From NCBI RefSeq assembly GCF_001187725.1, contig NZ_LGIQ01000005.1, positions 135,024 to 199,023 of the forward strand: a DNA stretch of 64,000 nucleotides, written 5' to 3'. Shown here in pieces: positions 15,778-25,079 of the stretch (position 1 is its first letter; every line of letters begins with the position of its first letter). The notes below the pieces were generated by a model. It was not told where the DNA came from and did not search any database. It saw only the letters and a list, made by a program, of their open reading frames with translations. Source of the DNA: Brevibacillus reuszeri (GTDB lineage: Bacteria; Bacillota; Bacilli; Brevibacillales; Brevibacillaceae). Position numbers and translations under genes: made by a program.

Positions 15778-17760
15778 ATGAAGCTATGGCAGCGTAAGTG
15801 GTTCAGAAGCAATTTCAAAACGAAATTAATATCAGCTTTTTTATTGATATTGATTGTTCCTTCACTCGTGATTGGAACATTGGCTTACAACACAGCCAAA
15901 CGCGAAATTGAAGCACAAATCATGAAAAGTGCCAGTGACAATGTGAATTTGGTCGATTCGATTATCGATAATACCATTGAGCCAAAGATGAAGGATGCAG
16001 ACTACCTCGCGACGCTCATCAAGGAAAGCCAGTATACACAAGCGGAAGCCTCCGAGGTGCAGGACTATTTAGATCTCTATATGGGCATGCATCCAGAGAC
16101 AGCGAGTATTAGTGTGGGGACCGAAGCCGGAAAATATATTCGATCACCAAAGCAAGAGGTAAAGGCTGATTTTGATCCGCGTACACGAGACTGGTATATA
16201 AAAGCGATGGAGAATAAAGGAGCAGCTATCATTACCGAGCCTTACATATCCTCCGTTACCGGCAATGTTGTTCTAACCATTGCCAAGGCGACTACTGACG
16301 GCTCAGGTGTCGTAGCGATTACACTCGGGATTGAACAAATCAAAGACGTTTCTACAGCGGTGAAAATTGGTACCAACGGCTATATTATGATTTTGGATAA
16401 AAACAAGAAGTTTGTGGTACACCCGATGATGGCAGCAGGAACAGATACGACGGAAAGCTTTTACGATCAGCTTTATCAAGAGAATGAGGGAAAATTGAAG
16501 TATGAGCTGGGCCAGAAAGAAAATGAGATGTTCTTCACCACAAACAAAGTGACAGGCTGGAAAGTAGCCGGTGCGATGTATACGTCTGAGGTTGACGAGT
16601 CAGCACAGCCAATTTTTACGAACACATTTTTAACCATCGTGATTTGCATGTTGGCTGGTGGTAGCCTCATGACGATTATTTTGCGCTCGATCATCCAATC
16701 GATTCGTACGATTAAGGTCAATGCTGTTCGGGTAAGCGAAGGTGTCTTGACGGAAAAGATCGAGGTTCGTTCCCACGATGAAATTGGTGAGCTGGGACAT
16801 GCATTCAATACGATGCAGGACAATCTGCGTACGCTTATTCAGGACGTGGAAGCAAGAGCGGAGCTGGTAGCAGCATCATCAGAGCAGCTGACAGCCAGTG
16901 CAGAACAAACAAGCAGTGCTACAGAGCTGGTAGCAACCGCGGTGCAGGAAGTCGCAGCCAGCGCGGAAAAGCAAACGGCAGGTATCGATCATAATGTAGA
17001 TTCCTTACAAGAAATTTCTACAGGGGTTACCCGTATCGTCGAGAGTGTCCATCTCTTATCTGATCTTTCCAACCACACCACGAATCAAGCCAATGAAGGC
17101 GGTAATTCTGTTAACCTGGTCATGGGCCAGATGAACTCGATTCACGAATCTGTGGAGAAATCCGATCAGATGATCAAATCGCTGTATGATCGCTCCAAAG
17201 AAATCAGCAGCATCTCTGAAGTAATCAGTGGAATATCGCAGCAAACGAATCTACTGGCACTGAATGCAGCGATAGAAGCGGCGCGAGCTGGTGAGCATGG
17301 AAAAGGCTTCGCTGTCGTAGCTACAGAGGTGCGTCTGTTGGCTGAGCAGTCCCAAGAATCAGCCAAACAAATCTCGGAATTGATTACGGAAATTCAAAAA
17401 GAAACAAAAGAGTCTGTGGAAAATATGGAAAAGGTCAAGCAAGATGTAGCGAACGGTCTGGAGCTGTCTACCAATACGATCCACAAGTTCGAGCAAATCA
17501 TGGAAAGTACAAAGCAAACGACCCCGCATATTGATGAAGTTTCTGTGGTCGCACAACAAATCGTGGCCGCCGTTCAGGAAGTCAAGGAAACGGCGAATCA
17601 GCTGGCGATGATTGCAAAAGGAAATGCAGAAACAGCGGAGGAAGTAGCTGCTTCGACTGAGGAACAGCTCGCGTCGATGCAAGAAATCTCGGCTTCTGCA
17701 CAATCTCTCTCGGCACTGTCTGAGGAATTAAAGGTACTAATCAATAAATTTACGTATTAA
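15778..17760 (+). CDS. methyl-accepting chemotaxis protein with extracellular Cache sensor
   Basis: A 660-residue chemoreceptor. TM1 is about 15-37, followed by a large extracellular dCache-type domain (about 40-275) that contains the usual DPRTRDWY motif. TM2 is about 279-302, then HAMP (about 303-356) and a long cytoplasmic coiled coil. The highly conserved signalling tip ([18 protein letters not shown]) lies near 487-504 and contacts CheA and CheW. Cache domains of this class commonly bind amino acids or other small carboxylates. The upstream SigD-type promoter ties expression to motility. It is followed by a terminator. Confidence 0.95.
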   Translation: MKLWQRKWFRSNFKTKLISAFLLILIVPSLVIGTLAYNTAKREIEAQIMKSASDNVNLVDSIIDNTIEPKMKDADYLATLIKESQYTQAEASEVQDYLDLYMGMHPETASISVGTEAGKYIRSPKQEVKADFDPRTRDWYIKAMENKGAAIITEPYISSVTGNVVLTIAKATTDGSGVVAITLGIEQIKDVSTAVKIGTNGYIMILDKNKKFVVHPMMAAGTDTTESFYDQLYQENEGKLKYELGQKENEMFFTTNKVTGWKVAGAMYTSEVDESAQPIFTNTFLTIVICMLAGGSLMTIILRSIIQSIRTIKVNAVRVSEGVLTEKIEVRSHDEIGELGHAFNTMQDNLRTLIQDVEARAELVAASSEQLTASAEQTSSATELVATAVQEVAASAEKQTAGIDHNVDSLQEISTGVTRIVESVHLLSDLSNHTTNQANEGGNSVNLVMGQMNSIHESVEKSDQMIKSLYDRSKEISSISEVISGISQQTNLLALNAAIEAARAGEHGKGFAVVATEVRLLAEQSQESAKQISELITEIQKETKESVENMEKVKQDVANGLELSTNTIHKFEQIMESTKQTTPHIDEVSVVAQQIVAAVQEVKETANQLAMIAKGNAETAEEVAASTEEQLASMQEISASAQSLSALSEELKVLINKFTY

Positions 17761-17792
17761 TCAGGAAAGGCAATCGTGAACCTGAACAAGCA

Positions 17793-17836
17793 AAAAGTCC
17801 TGCTCTTTGGAATGGAGACAGGGCTTTTGCCTTTTC
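17793..17836 (+). terminator. terminator of the chemoreceptor gene
   Basis: AAAAGTCCTG (17793-17802) pairs over ten positions with CAGGGCTTTT (17819-17828), then a T-rich tail. Confidence 0.75.
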
Positions 17837-17874
17837 ACTGGGACAAGTGTTACTGGATATCCACCCGTTTTTGG

Positions 17875-17903
17875 TTGCATTGTAATGGTTTGCGTACTAT
17901 GAT
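17875..17903 (+). promoter_or_regulatory. sigma-A promoter, TTGCAT-N17-TATGAT
   Basis: TTGCAT (17875-17880) and TATGAT (17898-17903) at the ideal 17-base spacing, about 65 bases before the small basic protein at 17967. Confidence 0.6.
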
Positions 17904-17966
17904 AACAGCAAGAACGGGTATTCCATTGCTACCACATGAATGCTCGTCACCAAAGGAGTGAAAAAC

Positions 17967-18185
17967 ATGGCAAAAAGCAGTGCGCGCAAGCAGCGTGAAA
18001 AGCTGGAGAGGGAAGGTAAGCGAAACCCGGATCAAAACAGAAGCATCTTTGCTTTCGCAGACCTGAGATCGAAACAAACGAAAACAAAAACGGAAAAACT
18101 CCGTCAGCAAAAGCACAAAAGGTCGTATTCCTATCAACAGGAAGATGGCCTTTTTTATTTGGTCGTTGCGAGCTTGCAGTCATAG
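17967..18185 (+). CDS. small basic conserved hypothetical protein, 72 residues
   Basis: A very basic protein opening MAKSSARKQREKLEREGKRN, a pattern I recognise from a widespread family of short Bacillales proteins without known function (YqkK-like, from memory). The first 55 residues are Lys/Arg/Gln-rich and probably helical. The last 15 are hydrophobic (GLFYLVV). AAGGAG seven bases upstream selects ATG 17967 over the frame's earlier start at 17940. The terminator hairpin lies inside the coding sequence, so the hydrophobic end is partly encoded by its T tract. A nucleic acid or ribosome partner is plausible from charge only. Confidence 0.8.
   Translation: MAKSSARKQREKLEREGKRNPDQNRSIFAFADLRSKQTKTKTEKLRQQKHKRSYSYQQEDGLFYLVVASLQS
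18117..18158 (+). terminator. terminator embedded in the 3' end of the coding sequence
   Basis: AAAAGGTC (18117-18124) pairs with GGCCTTTT, with TTCC/GGAA pairing inside and six T after the stem. It starts 69 bases before the stop codon of the small basic protein. Confidence 0.7.
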
Positions 18186-18254
18186 TTCCTGCCCATTTTC
18201 GGTGAAAAATGTGGTAGCATCATGGAAAGAGTAAGAGTGATGAGGTGAGGAAAA

Positions 18255-19829
18255 GTGGAAAAAACCGAACATCCTCCATTAACGGTAGAGCGGCTTTTGC
18301 AACTGCCTGTTTTTCGTGGGGCCAAGGTGATGGCTGGACACGCTGGGATCAATAAAGAGATTTACTACATGACTTCGATGGAAATGCCTGATCTCACCGG
18401 GTTTCTCCGGCCAAACGAATTGATCATTACGACAGGCTACTCCGTACGCAATGAGCCTGCACTGATCAGTCGCCTCCTGGATGAAATGCATCAGACTGGC
18501 TGCTCGGCAATAGGAATAAAAACGAGAAAGGTCATCCAGGAAATCCCTCAAGAGGCCTTATACAAAAGCGAGCTCTATGGGATTCCGTTATTTGATATCC
18601 CGTTAGAAAATTCCTTTATTGATATGACCCATGCGGTTATTGACCAGATTCTCAATCGCCAGGCATTCATGCTGCGTGAGGTCAGGGAAGTGAACCAGCA
18701 GTTTACCAATTTGGTGTTAAATCGGCGGACGACAGAGCTGGTCGTTCTGATTGGTCATCTTCTATCCTGCGAGGTTGCCGTACTCAAAGAAAACGGTGAG
18801 ATAGAGAGCTGTACTTCCCATTTTCAAGCAGCCGAGGTCCTGGTGAAGCGAGCGGTTCAGGTAGGAAGCAGAATCATGGGCCACATCGCTATTACCCGGG
18901 AATTAAAAGAACAGGATCGATTCGAGCAGATGTGTCTAGATCATGCTGTTACCGTATTGGCGATTGAATTTACGATTCGCCAGTCACAGCAGCTGCAGCG
19001 TGAACGCGAGCAGGAGTCTTTCATGGTAGAGCTGTTTTCTGGCTCTTCTCATCAGGAGGATTTGCTTCGGTATCGGGCGAAGCAGCTGGGGATATCACTG
19101 CGTGCCTTTTACTATGTCGTTATTGTTCGCATCACCGATAAGACTGGGCAGGATTTGAGCAGGCAGGAGGAACAGCACACTCTTTTATACAATCACTTTT
19201 TGCAAAAGATAAACAAGCCCGGGATGAATACGCGTAAAGGTGTTGTTATCAATGATTCGATGATTGTGCTGTGCTCTTCTGTCCATCAGGAAGTAGAAAA
19301 GCAGAGAGAGGATGCCGAAGCCCTGCTGCGGGAGCTGCTTTCTCATGAGGAGGAGCTTGTGGCGGATGTCCAGCTGACCGTAGGAATTGGGGGAGCTCGC
19401 CAAATGCTTGTTGAGGTTCCTGCTAGCAGTATGGAGGCACACAGGGCTTTATCTATCGGCCAGCACACGTTGCCCAAGCAAAGAATCGTTCATTTTTACG
19501 AGGTACTGGTGGAGGATTTGTTGTTGGATGCAGCGGGGCACCCGGTTTTGCAGATGCTGACCTCTATTTTGATCGAACCGATAGTCACGTACGACAAAGA
19601 ATATGGCACGGAGCTGGTGGCTACACTGAGCGCCTTCCTCAAATCTGGTGGAAATACGAAACGGGTAGCCGAAGAGTTGTTCATCCACCGCAATTCTGTC
19701 TTGTATCGGTTAGAGCGGATCGGAGAAATTTTGCAAATAGACGTGAATGATCCTGAGGTGCGCTTTCGCCTGGATGTGGCGATGCGCGTATGGAAAACCA
19801 AGGGAGTCGACGTTCAATCGATTCAATAA
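18255..19829 (+). CDS. PucR family transcriptional regulator
   Basis: A 524-residue regulator with the PucR layout. Residues 8-130 form the N-terminal PurR_N/PucR-type ligand domain, starting LTVERLLQLPVFRGAKV. The middle (about 300-410) is the CdaR GGDEF-like domain. The C-terminal PucR_C HTH (about 460-515) has the typical SGGNTKRVAEELFIHRNSVLYRL motif. B. subtilis PucR activates purine catabolism, and other members control gamma-aminobutyrate, proline or amide catabolism. The start is GTG 18255 behind GAGGTGAGG. It is the adjacent, same-strand candidate regulator of the OPT/DUF917/DUF1177/AroM/amidase cluster. Confidence 0.9.
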   Translation: MEKTEHPPLTVERLLQLPVFRGAKVMAGHAGINKEIYYMTSMEMPDLTGFLRPNELIITTGYSVRNEPALISRLLDEMHQTGCSAIGIKTRKVIQEIPQEALYKSELYGIPLFDIPLENSFIDMTHAVIDQILNRQAFMLREVREVNQQFTNLVLNRRTTELVVLIGHLLSCEVAVLKENGEIESCTSHFQAAEVLVKRAVQVGSRIMGHIAITRELKEQDRFEQMCLDHAVTVLAIEFTIRQSQQLQREREQESFMVELFSGSSHQEDLLRYRAKQLGISLRAFYYVVIVRITDKTGQDLSRQEEQHTLLYNHFLQKINKPGMNTRKGVVINDSMIVLCSSVHQEVEKQREDAEALLRELLSHEEELVADVQLTVGIGGARQMLVEVPASSMEAHRALSIGQHTLPKQRIVHFYEVLVEDLLLDAAGHPVLQMLTSILIEPIVTYDKEYGTELVATLSAFLKSGGNTKRVAEELFIHRNSVLYRLERIGEILQIDVNDPEVRFRLDVAMRVWKTKGVDVQSIQ

Positions 19830-19876
19830 AATCATGGGGTTTGTGATCGTGCCCAAAAAGGGGCGCGAAGTTTTGG

Positions 19877-19909
19877 GTCGCTTTCCATAGGGGAAAACGA
19901 CTTTTTTTT
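19877..19909 (+). terminator. terminator after the PucR-type gene
   Basis: GTCG-C-TTTCC (19877-19886) pairs with GGAAA-A-CGAC (to 19901) with one mismatch, then eight T. Confidence 0.85.
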
Positions 19910-20204
19910 GTACTATCAGAAAGTATAAAGAATTTAGGGAAGACAGTTTATATTCCCTGCGAGCATAGCAAAGCTTCGAAGTTTTCAGTTAATCGTGAAA
20001 AATCACGGAATGAAAGAACAGGAGTGATTGGGAGGAGGAGCAAATCATCAGATTTTATGCCGGTGATCCTGTATGCGCTTTCAGGTAAAAAGCGAATGAT
20101 TTTTGCTTTCCGTAGCAATTATACAACTAGCTTAGTTGGATAGCTCCACCACGCGATCATTTCATTCTTTATTCAGCAAGTCTATTTACTAAGGAGGCGC
20201 TATT
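19910..20204 (+). promoter_or_regulatory. control region of the OPT/DUF917 cluster with two inverted repeats
   Basis: No gene is present. CGTGA-AAAA-TCACG (19994-20007) and CAACTA-GCT-TAGTTG (20124-20138) are perfect inverted repeats. The second lies 67 bases before the OPT start and is a good candidate operator for the PucR-type protein. I could not find a convincing sigma-A pair, consistent with activator dependence. AAGGAGG is the ribosome site of the OPT gene. Confidence 0.5.
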
Positions 20205-21815
20205 ATGGCCAAAGAAAAGACTCCAAGAGAAAAACATCCCTCCGCATTTGAACCGTCGACATTGATTTTGAATATTGCCTTGTCTGTATTCGGGGCAATA
20301 ATCGGGATGCAATTGATCACATCGCTCGGGGTTACGCCAAGCACCTCTATTATCGGGGCGATTGCAGCGATGCTGATTGCACGGGTTCCAATGGAAATCT
20401 TCTCAAAATATCGTTCGGTTCATCGCCAAAATCTTGTGCAAACTTCGATTTCCTCTGCCACATTCGGTGCAGCTAACAGCCTCTTGATTCCGATCGGGAT
20501 TCCTTTTGCGATGGGGCATCAAGAGCTGATTGTGCCTATGCTGATTGGTGCGGGTCTAGCGATGTTTGTGGATACTGCTCTGTTGTACAAGCTGTTTGGC
20601 TCCAAGGTTTTTCCGGCGACAGGCACGTGGGCTCCGGGCGTTGCGACTGCGGAAGCGATTATTGCCGGGGACAAAGGCGGCAAGCGTGGCTTGCTGCTTG
20701 GTGTCGGCACAGTGATTGGCTTGGTAGGCTCGTATTTGGGAATCTCGATGTCCGCTTTTGGGGTTGCGTTCATCGGAAACATCTGGGCGCTGGCTATGTT
20801 CGGGGTTGGGCTTTTACTCCGTCAATACTCCACGCCACTCTTTCACATTGATCTGAATGCGTTGTACATTCCACACGGCTTTATGATTGGTGCGGGTATT
20901 GTCGCTTTGTTTCAAGTCGCGTTTGTCATTTTTAAAAAGAAAAAGCCAGCTGCTGTCGTGAATGGCTCTACGCAGCTGGAGGAAGAAAGCTTTACGCAAA
21001 GTGAAAAAACAACCTCGCGTATACTCGGCTTTGGATTCATCGCGTATCTCGTTGTGGCACTCATTGTTGCGGTGGCAGGTGGACTAATTACGCACATGTC
21101 CTTCGGTATGCTGATTGGCTTTTTGCTCTTTGCAGCGTTTGCCGCTTATGTTCATGAATTGATTGTTGGGATTGCCGCGATGCACTCTGGCTGGTTTCCT
21201 GCCTTTGCCATTGCGCTGATCACCTTGATTATTGGGATGATGATGGGCTTTCCACCAGTAGCACTTGGACTGCTCGTTGGATTTAGTGCTGCGACTGGAC
21301 CTGCTTTTGCTGATATGGGCTACGATTTGAAAACGGGCTTTATTTTGCGGGGGAATGGTGCAGATGCAGCCTATGAGCTGGAAGGCCGCAAGCAGCAGTA
21401 CTTTACTGGCCTGATTGCTTTTGGTGTAGCGTTGATTACGGTTGCATTCTCTTATCAAAGCTTCTTTTCCCAAGGCTTGATTCCACCAGTCGATGCGGTA
21501 TATGCGAGCACGATCGAAGCGGGTACCTCCCCGGAAATCGCCAAGCAACTGCTGTTGTGGGCAATTCCAGGAGCGATTTTGCAGCTGGTTGGTGGAGCAA
21601 ATCGACAAATGGGCGTCATGTTTGCTACCGGATTGTTGATTTTGAATCCATATGCCGGATTTGCTGTTCTGGCAGGGATTTTGATTCGCAGCATCGCGGT
21701 TAAAGTAAAAGGCAAGCAAGCAGAAAGCACACTGAGTATTCTCGCTGCCGGCTTTATCGCAGGTGATGCGATCTACAGCTTCTGTAACTCCTTGTTCAAA
21801 TTCGCGAAAAAATAG
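20205..21815 (+). CDS. OPT/YSL family transporter
   Basis: A 536-residue integral membrane protein of the oligopeptide transporter superfamily, with about 13 hydrophobic helices, a short cytosolic N-terminus and a hydrophilic loop near 245-270. Conserved OPT-like blocks include the GTWAPGVATAEAI region and the HGFMIGAG segment. OPT members import peptides, metal-chelate complexes or modified amino acids by proton symport. Many bacterial members are longer (600-700 residues), so this is a short form. It is the first gene of the cluster, and DUF917 follows 23 bases later. Confidence 0.85.
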   Translation: MAKEKTPREKHPSAFEPSTLILNIALSVFGAIIGMQLITSLGVTPSTSIIGAIAAMLIARVPMEIFSKYRSVHRQNLVQTSISSATFGAANSLLIPIGIPFAMGHQELIVPMLIGAGLAMFVDTALLYKLFGSKVFPATGTWAPGVATAEAIIAGDKGGKRGLLLGVGTVIGLVGSYLGISMSAFGVAFIGNIWALAMFGVGLLLRQYSTPLFHIDLNALYIPHGFMIGAGIVALFQVAFVIFKKKKPAAVVNGSTQLEEESFTQSEKTTSRILGFGFIAYLVVALIVAVAGGLITHMSFGMLIGFLLFAAFAAYVHELIVGIAAMHSGWFPAFAIALITLIIGMMMGFPPVALGLLVGFSAATGPAFADMGYDLKTGFILRGNGADAAYELEGRKQQYFTGLIAFGVALITVAFSYQSFFSQGLIPPVDAVYASTIEAGTSPEIAKQLLLWAIPGAILQLVGGANRQMGVMFATGLLILNPYAGFAVLAGILIRSIAVKVKGKQAESTLSILAAGFIAGDAIYSFCNSLFKFAKK

Positions 21816-21838
21816 ACATCATTTGGAGGAGAAACGAA

Positions 21839-22900
21839 ATGGCAAAAATAGCAATCACCAAATCCATGATGGAAGCAGCTGTATATGGAGGTGCCGTATT
21901 AGGCGGTGGCGGTGGCGGCTGGATAGAGGATGGCATGGAAACCGGCCGTCTGGCTCTCGAGGTCGGAACCCCATACTTGTATACAGCTGACGAAATGAAT
22001 GATGAGGATTTGCTCGCTACTGTAGCATTAGTAGGGGCACCAGCAGCTGAAAATCAATTTGTGAAGCCCATGCATTACGTTCGTGCCTTGCAGCTTTTGG
22101 AAAGAACGATTGGGCAGCCAATCAAAGGGATCATTACGAATGAAAATGGTGCAGGAACGACTGTCAACGGTTGGTTCCAAGCAGCAGTGACCGGTTTGCC
22201 TGTCATTGACATGCCGTGTAATGGACGTGCCCATCCGACAGGCTCCATGGGAGCTATGAATCTGCATCAGGTAGAAGGTTACACTTCCCATCACGCAGCA
22301 GTCGGTGGCAAGGATGAGCTGTATCATGAAGTATGTGTCAGCGGACAATTGCAGCAGGCAGCAGGACTGGTTCGCAAGGTATCAGTTGAAGCAGGCGGCT
22401 TGGTTGTCGTAGCACGCAATCCGATCATGGTATCGTACGCACGAGAACATGGGGCAGCCGGAGCGATTCAGCAGGCGATTGAGGTAGGCGAGGCTTTGCT
22501 TGGAGCAAAAGGTGAGGCTGCTATCGAGGCAGTCTGCAAAAAGCTGGGCGGCCGTGTCGTGACAGTAGGTCAGGTGGATGAATTCGAGCTGACTACAGCA
22601 GGTGGATTTGACGTTGGTCGGGTCGTGATCAGCGGTCACGAAATGACCTTCTGGAACGAATATATGACGCTTGAGCAAAATGGAGAGAGACTGGGCACAT
22701 TCCCTGACCTCATCATGACGCTCGATGCCCAAACAGCCAAACCGATTGTTTCGGCTGAGATTGAAAAGGGTCAAAAGATTGCGGTCATTCACGTACCAAA
22801 AGAAAAGCTCATCCTCAGCACAACCATGCACAATAAAGAGCTGCTTGCTGCAGTAGAGGGCGTTGTCAACAAGCCGATTCTCTCCCACATCTTTGGCTAA
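21839..22900 (+). CDS. DUF917 family protein
   Basis: A 353-residue member of DUF917, a family found with hydantoinase/oxoprolinase proteins. Database entries call part of it S-methyl thiohydantoin desulfurase. The N-terminal AVLGGGGGGWIEDG loop, VGAPAAEN, the ENGAGTTVNG block and the PCNGRAHPTGSMGAM block are typical. Several His and Cys in these blocks could bind a metal. GGAGGAG precedes ATG 21839. Cytoplasmic; no signal. The reaction is not established. Its place between an OPT importer and DUF1177 suggests it acts on the imported compound. Confidence 0.88.
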   Translation: MAKIAITKSMMEAAVYGGAVLGGGGGGWIEDGMETGRLALEVGTPYLYTADEMNDEDLLATVALVGAPAAENQFVKPMHYVRALQLLERTIGQPIKGIITNENGAGTTVNGWFQAAVTGLPVIDMPCNGRAHPTGSMGAMNLHQVEGYTSHHAAVGGKDELYHEVCVSGQLQQAAGLVRKVSVEAGGLVVVARNPIMVSYAREHGAAGAIQQAIEVGEALLGAKGEAAIEAVCKKLGGRVVTVGQVDEFELTTAGGFDVGRVVISGHEMTFWNEYMTLEQNGERLGTFPDLIMTLDAQTAKPIVSAEIEKGQKIAVIHVPKEKLILSTTMHNKELLAAVEGVVNKPILSHIFG

Positions 22901-22962
22901 GATCGATTGACCTGCACTGCAAAAGAATCGACACCATCGCTGGCATCAAGGAGGAAACCAAT

Positions 22963-23907
22963 ATGTCGTTAATACAAACCATGACTGTATTTGAAGTAAT
23001 GGATAGCGCTTATGTAAATGGAGAAGCGATCAAAAAACTGTTCGGTGATTATCCGGAAGTGATCGTGACATCTCAAACCGTGAGCGGAGAAGAAGGCAAC
23101 ACTGATTTTGTCAAAATACTTGTCCCCGGGAAAAACGGCAAATCGATTGGCGGCAGCGCCCCTACTTTCGGGATTATTGGCCGCTTGGGCGGCATTGGTG
23201 CACGTCCTAGCCGCATCGGGCTTGTATCTGATGCAGATGGAGCGATTGCGGCTGTAGCGTCCGCGTTGAAGCTTGCCGAGATGCAAAAAAATGGCGATGT
23301 GCTGGAAGGTGATGTGATCATCAGCACGCATATTTGCCCGAACGCACCAACACAGCCGCATGAGCCAGTTGATTTTATGGGCTCGCCCGTTGATATTTTG
23401 ACCATGAACGAATACGAGGTCATTCCTGAGATGGAAGCAATCCTGTCTATTGATACGACAAAAGGAAACCGGATCATCAACCACAAAGGGATTGCCATCT
23501 CTCCAACCGTCAAGGAAGGCTATATTTTGCGAGTTAGTGAAGACTTACTGCGTATCATGGAGATGACAACGGGCAAGCTGCCTGTCACCTTCCCGATCAC
23601 GCTGCAAGACATCACGCCATATGGAAATGATATTTTCCATGTGAATAGCATCCTTCAGCCTTCTGTCGCTACCAATGCGCCTGTAGTTGGGGTGGCGATC
23701 ACCGCCGAAAGCGCTGTGCCAGGCTGTGGAACAGGTGCAAGTCACGAAACAGATATCGCACTTGCCGTAAAATTTGCAGTTGAGGTTGCTAAAGAATTTA
23801 CGAATGGCATTACTCATTTTTATGACGCGGCCGAGTATGAGCATATTGTCGCTCGCTACGGTTCGATGAAAGTTTTTCAAACCATGGGCTTCGACACCGG
23901 TAAGTAA
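22963..23907 (+). CDS. DUF1177 domain-containing protein
   Basis: A 314-residue protein covered by DUF1177, a family of unknown function. Conserved-looking segments are GGSAPTFGIIGRLGGIGARP, the STHICPNAPTQPHEPVDFMG block, rich in potential metal ligands (His, Cys, Asp), and VPGCGTGASHETDIALAVKF near the C-terminus. No signal peptide or membrane helix. CAAGGAGG is the ribosome site. It follows DUF917 by 62 bases and a terminator-like hairpin follows it. From the ligand pattern it may be a metal-dependent hydrolase, which is inference only. Confidence 0.85.
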   Translation: MSLIQTMTVFEVMDSAYVNGEAIKKLFGDYPEVIVTSQTVSGEEGNTDFVKILVPGKNGKSIGGSAPTFGIIGRLGGIGARPSRIGLVSDADGAIAAVASALKLAEMQKNGDVLEGDVIISTHICPNAPTQPHEPVDFMGSPVDILTMNEYEVIPEMEAILSIDTTKGNRIINHKGIAISPTVKEGYILRVSEDLLRIMEMTTGKLPVTFPITLQDITPYGNDIFHVNSILQPSVATNAPVVGVAITAESAVPGCGTGASHETDIALAVKFAVEVAKEFTNGITHFYDAAEYEHIVARYGSMKVFQTMGFDTGK

Positions 23908-23914
23908 AACAAGC

Positions 23915-23947
23915 AGCAGGGAGAGGTTAGTTCTCCCTGCTTTTTTT
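23915..23947 (+). terminator. internal terminator between DUF1177 and AroM genes
   Basis: AGCAGGGAG (23915-23923) pairs perfectly with CTCCCTGCT (23933-23941), then seven T. It lies within the cluster, so it may lower expression of aroM and the amidase relative to the transporter genes. Confidence 0.85.
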
Positions 23948-23986
23948 ACACCTAATTTCTGTAGCAAAGAAAAGGAGGTTTTCCTT

Positions 23987-24658
23987 ATGAAGCAAGTAGG
24001 AATGATTACGATTGGTCAAGCTCCCCGCAAAGATGTAGCGCCGATTCTCGAGACACATCTGGCAGGGCGTGCTGAACTGACTCAAAGCGGTGTACTGGAT
24101 GGGATGACGCTGGAGGCTATCAGACAAAATCTTGCGCCTGCACCAGGCGAGTATGTCCTAACCTCACGCTTGTCTGATGGAGAACAGGTTATCATGTCAC
24201 GCGAACGTATCCAGCCCATTTTGCAGCAAAAGATCAGAGCTTTGGAGAGCTGTGGAATTCGGAATATTTTGCTTTTGTGCACCGGTGTATTCCCAGGACT
24301 GCAGACAGAGCATGCAGTCTTGTTTGAACCGGACCAAATGATTCCGCCAATTGTAGCTTTGCTGGCAAAAGGGCGTAGACTCGGTGTAATCGCTCCGCTG
24401 CATGAACAAGTGGGTGCATTGCGGGAAAAATATACACCCTATGGACTCGATCCCGTATTTGCTGTTGCTTCGCCGTTTCGGGTGGACAAGCAGGCGTATC
24501 AGGAAGCGCTAGAGCCGCTTAAGGATCAAGTCGATCTGCTGCTCATGGATTGCATGGGGTATTCGGAAGAAGCTCGTCAGCTCATGAGTGAGCTGTCTGG
24601 TATGCCCGTCATCCTGTCGACAGCTCTGATGGCAAAGCTGATCTCGGAAATGATCTAG
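23987..24658 (+). CDS. aroM: AroM family protein
   Basis: A 223-residue member of the AroM family. The name comes from the E. coli gene next to aroL, and no function has been proved. MITIGQAPRKD at the start and LLLCTGVFPGL in the middle (about 93-103) are family hallmarks. A Cys at 97 and another in LLMDCMGYSEE (about 184) are spaced as the paired catalytic Cys of Asp/Glu/hydantoin racemases, to which the fold appears related; that link is my inference. AAAGGAGG precedes the ATG. It may handle stereochemistry or ring forms of the cluster's substrate. Confidence 0.88.
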   Translation: MKQVGMITIGQAPRKDVAPILETHLAGRAELTQSGVLDGMTLEAIRQNLAPAPGEYVLTSRLSDGEQVIMSRERIQPILQQKIRALESCGIRNILLLCTGVFPGLQTEHAVLFEPDQMIPPIVALLAKGRRLGVIAPLHEQVGALREKYTPYGLDPVFAVASPFRVDKQAYQEALEPLKDQVDLLLMDCMGYSEEARQLMSELSGMPVILSTALMAKLISEMI

Positions 24659-24755
24659 GACAAATTGTTCTGTCCATAGTAAAGTGAAGGGAAGGGATAC
24701 GTCTCCGATCGAACGAATACAGGAGAACAAAGAAAGAGGAAGGGGATTTATCATT

Positions 24756-25064
24756 TTGTCGAGCAGTCAGTCCATTCATCCAGAGTGCGCACAAGCCATA
24801 CGACGTCTGATCCAGCTAAAAGATCCGAAAAGACAAGATTTTTTGGAGCTGAGAACGTATGGAACAGATCGGTATTCCGCTATGGGCTGGGACGAGCTTC
24901 AAGCCTATATTAATGAAACAACGGTAGTAATCGTGGAGCAATTCGAAAATGAACAAAATATTATGTCTGCCCTGCGTTGGGTAGCAAGGGGACTGCCCGT
25001 ATGGCTCGCGATCCGAAAGGTGCGTGCGGATTACTCCGTATACGGGTATAAGGGGCAGAAGTAG
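24756..25064 (+). CDS. hypothetical protein, about 102 residues
   Basis: I do not recognise this protein. The frame opens at GTG 24684, but no ribosome site precedes it. GAGGAAGGGG at 24736-24745 points to TTG 24756, giving 102 residues (126 with the longer start). It is soluble, with a central hydrophobic strand (TTVVIVEQF) and a Trp-rich helix (LRWVARGLPVWLAI), and ends in YGYKGQK. It is squeezed between aroM and the amidase with 15 bases to the latter, so it belongs to the cluster and may be a subunit or accessory factor. Confidence 0.6.
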   Translation: MSSSQSIHPECAQAIRRLIQLKDPKRQDFLELRTYGTDRYSAMGWDELQAYINETTVVIVEQFENEQNIMSALRWVARGLPVWLAIRKVRADYSVYGYKGQK

Positions 25065-25079
25065 GAGCGGGGTGTCTTT

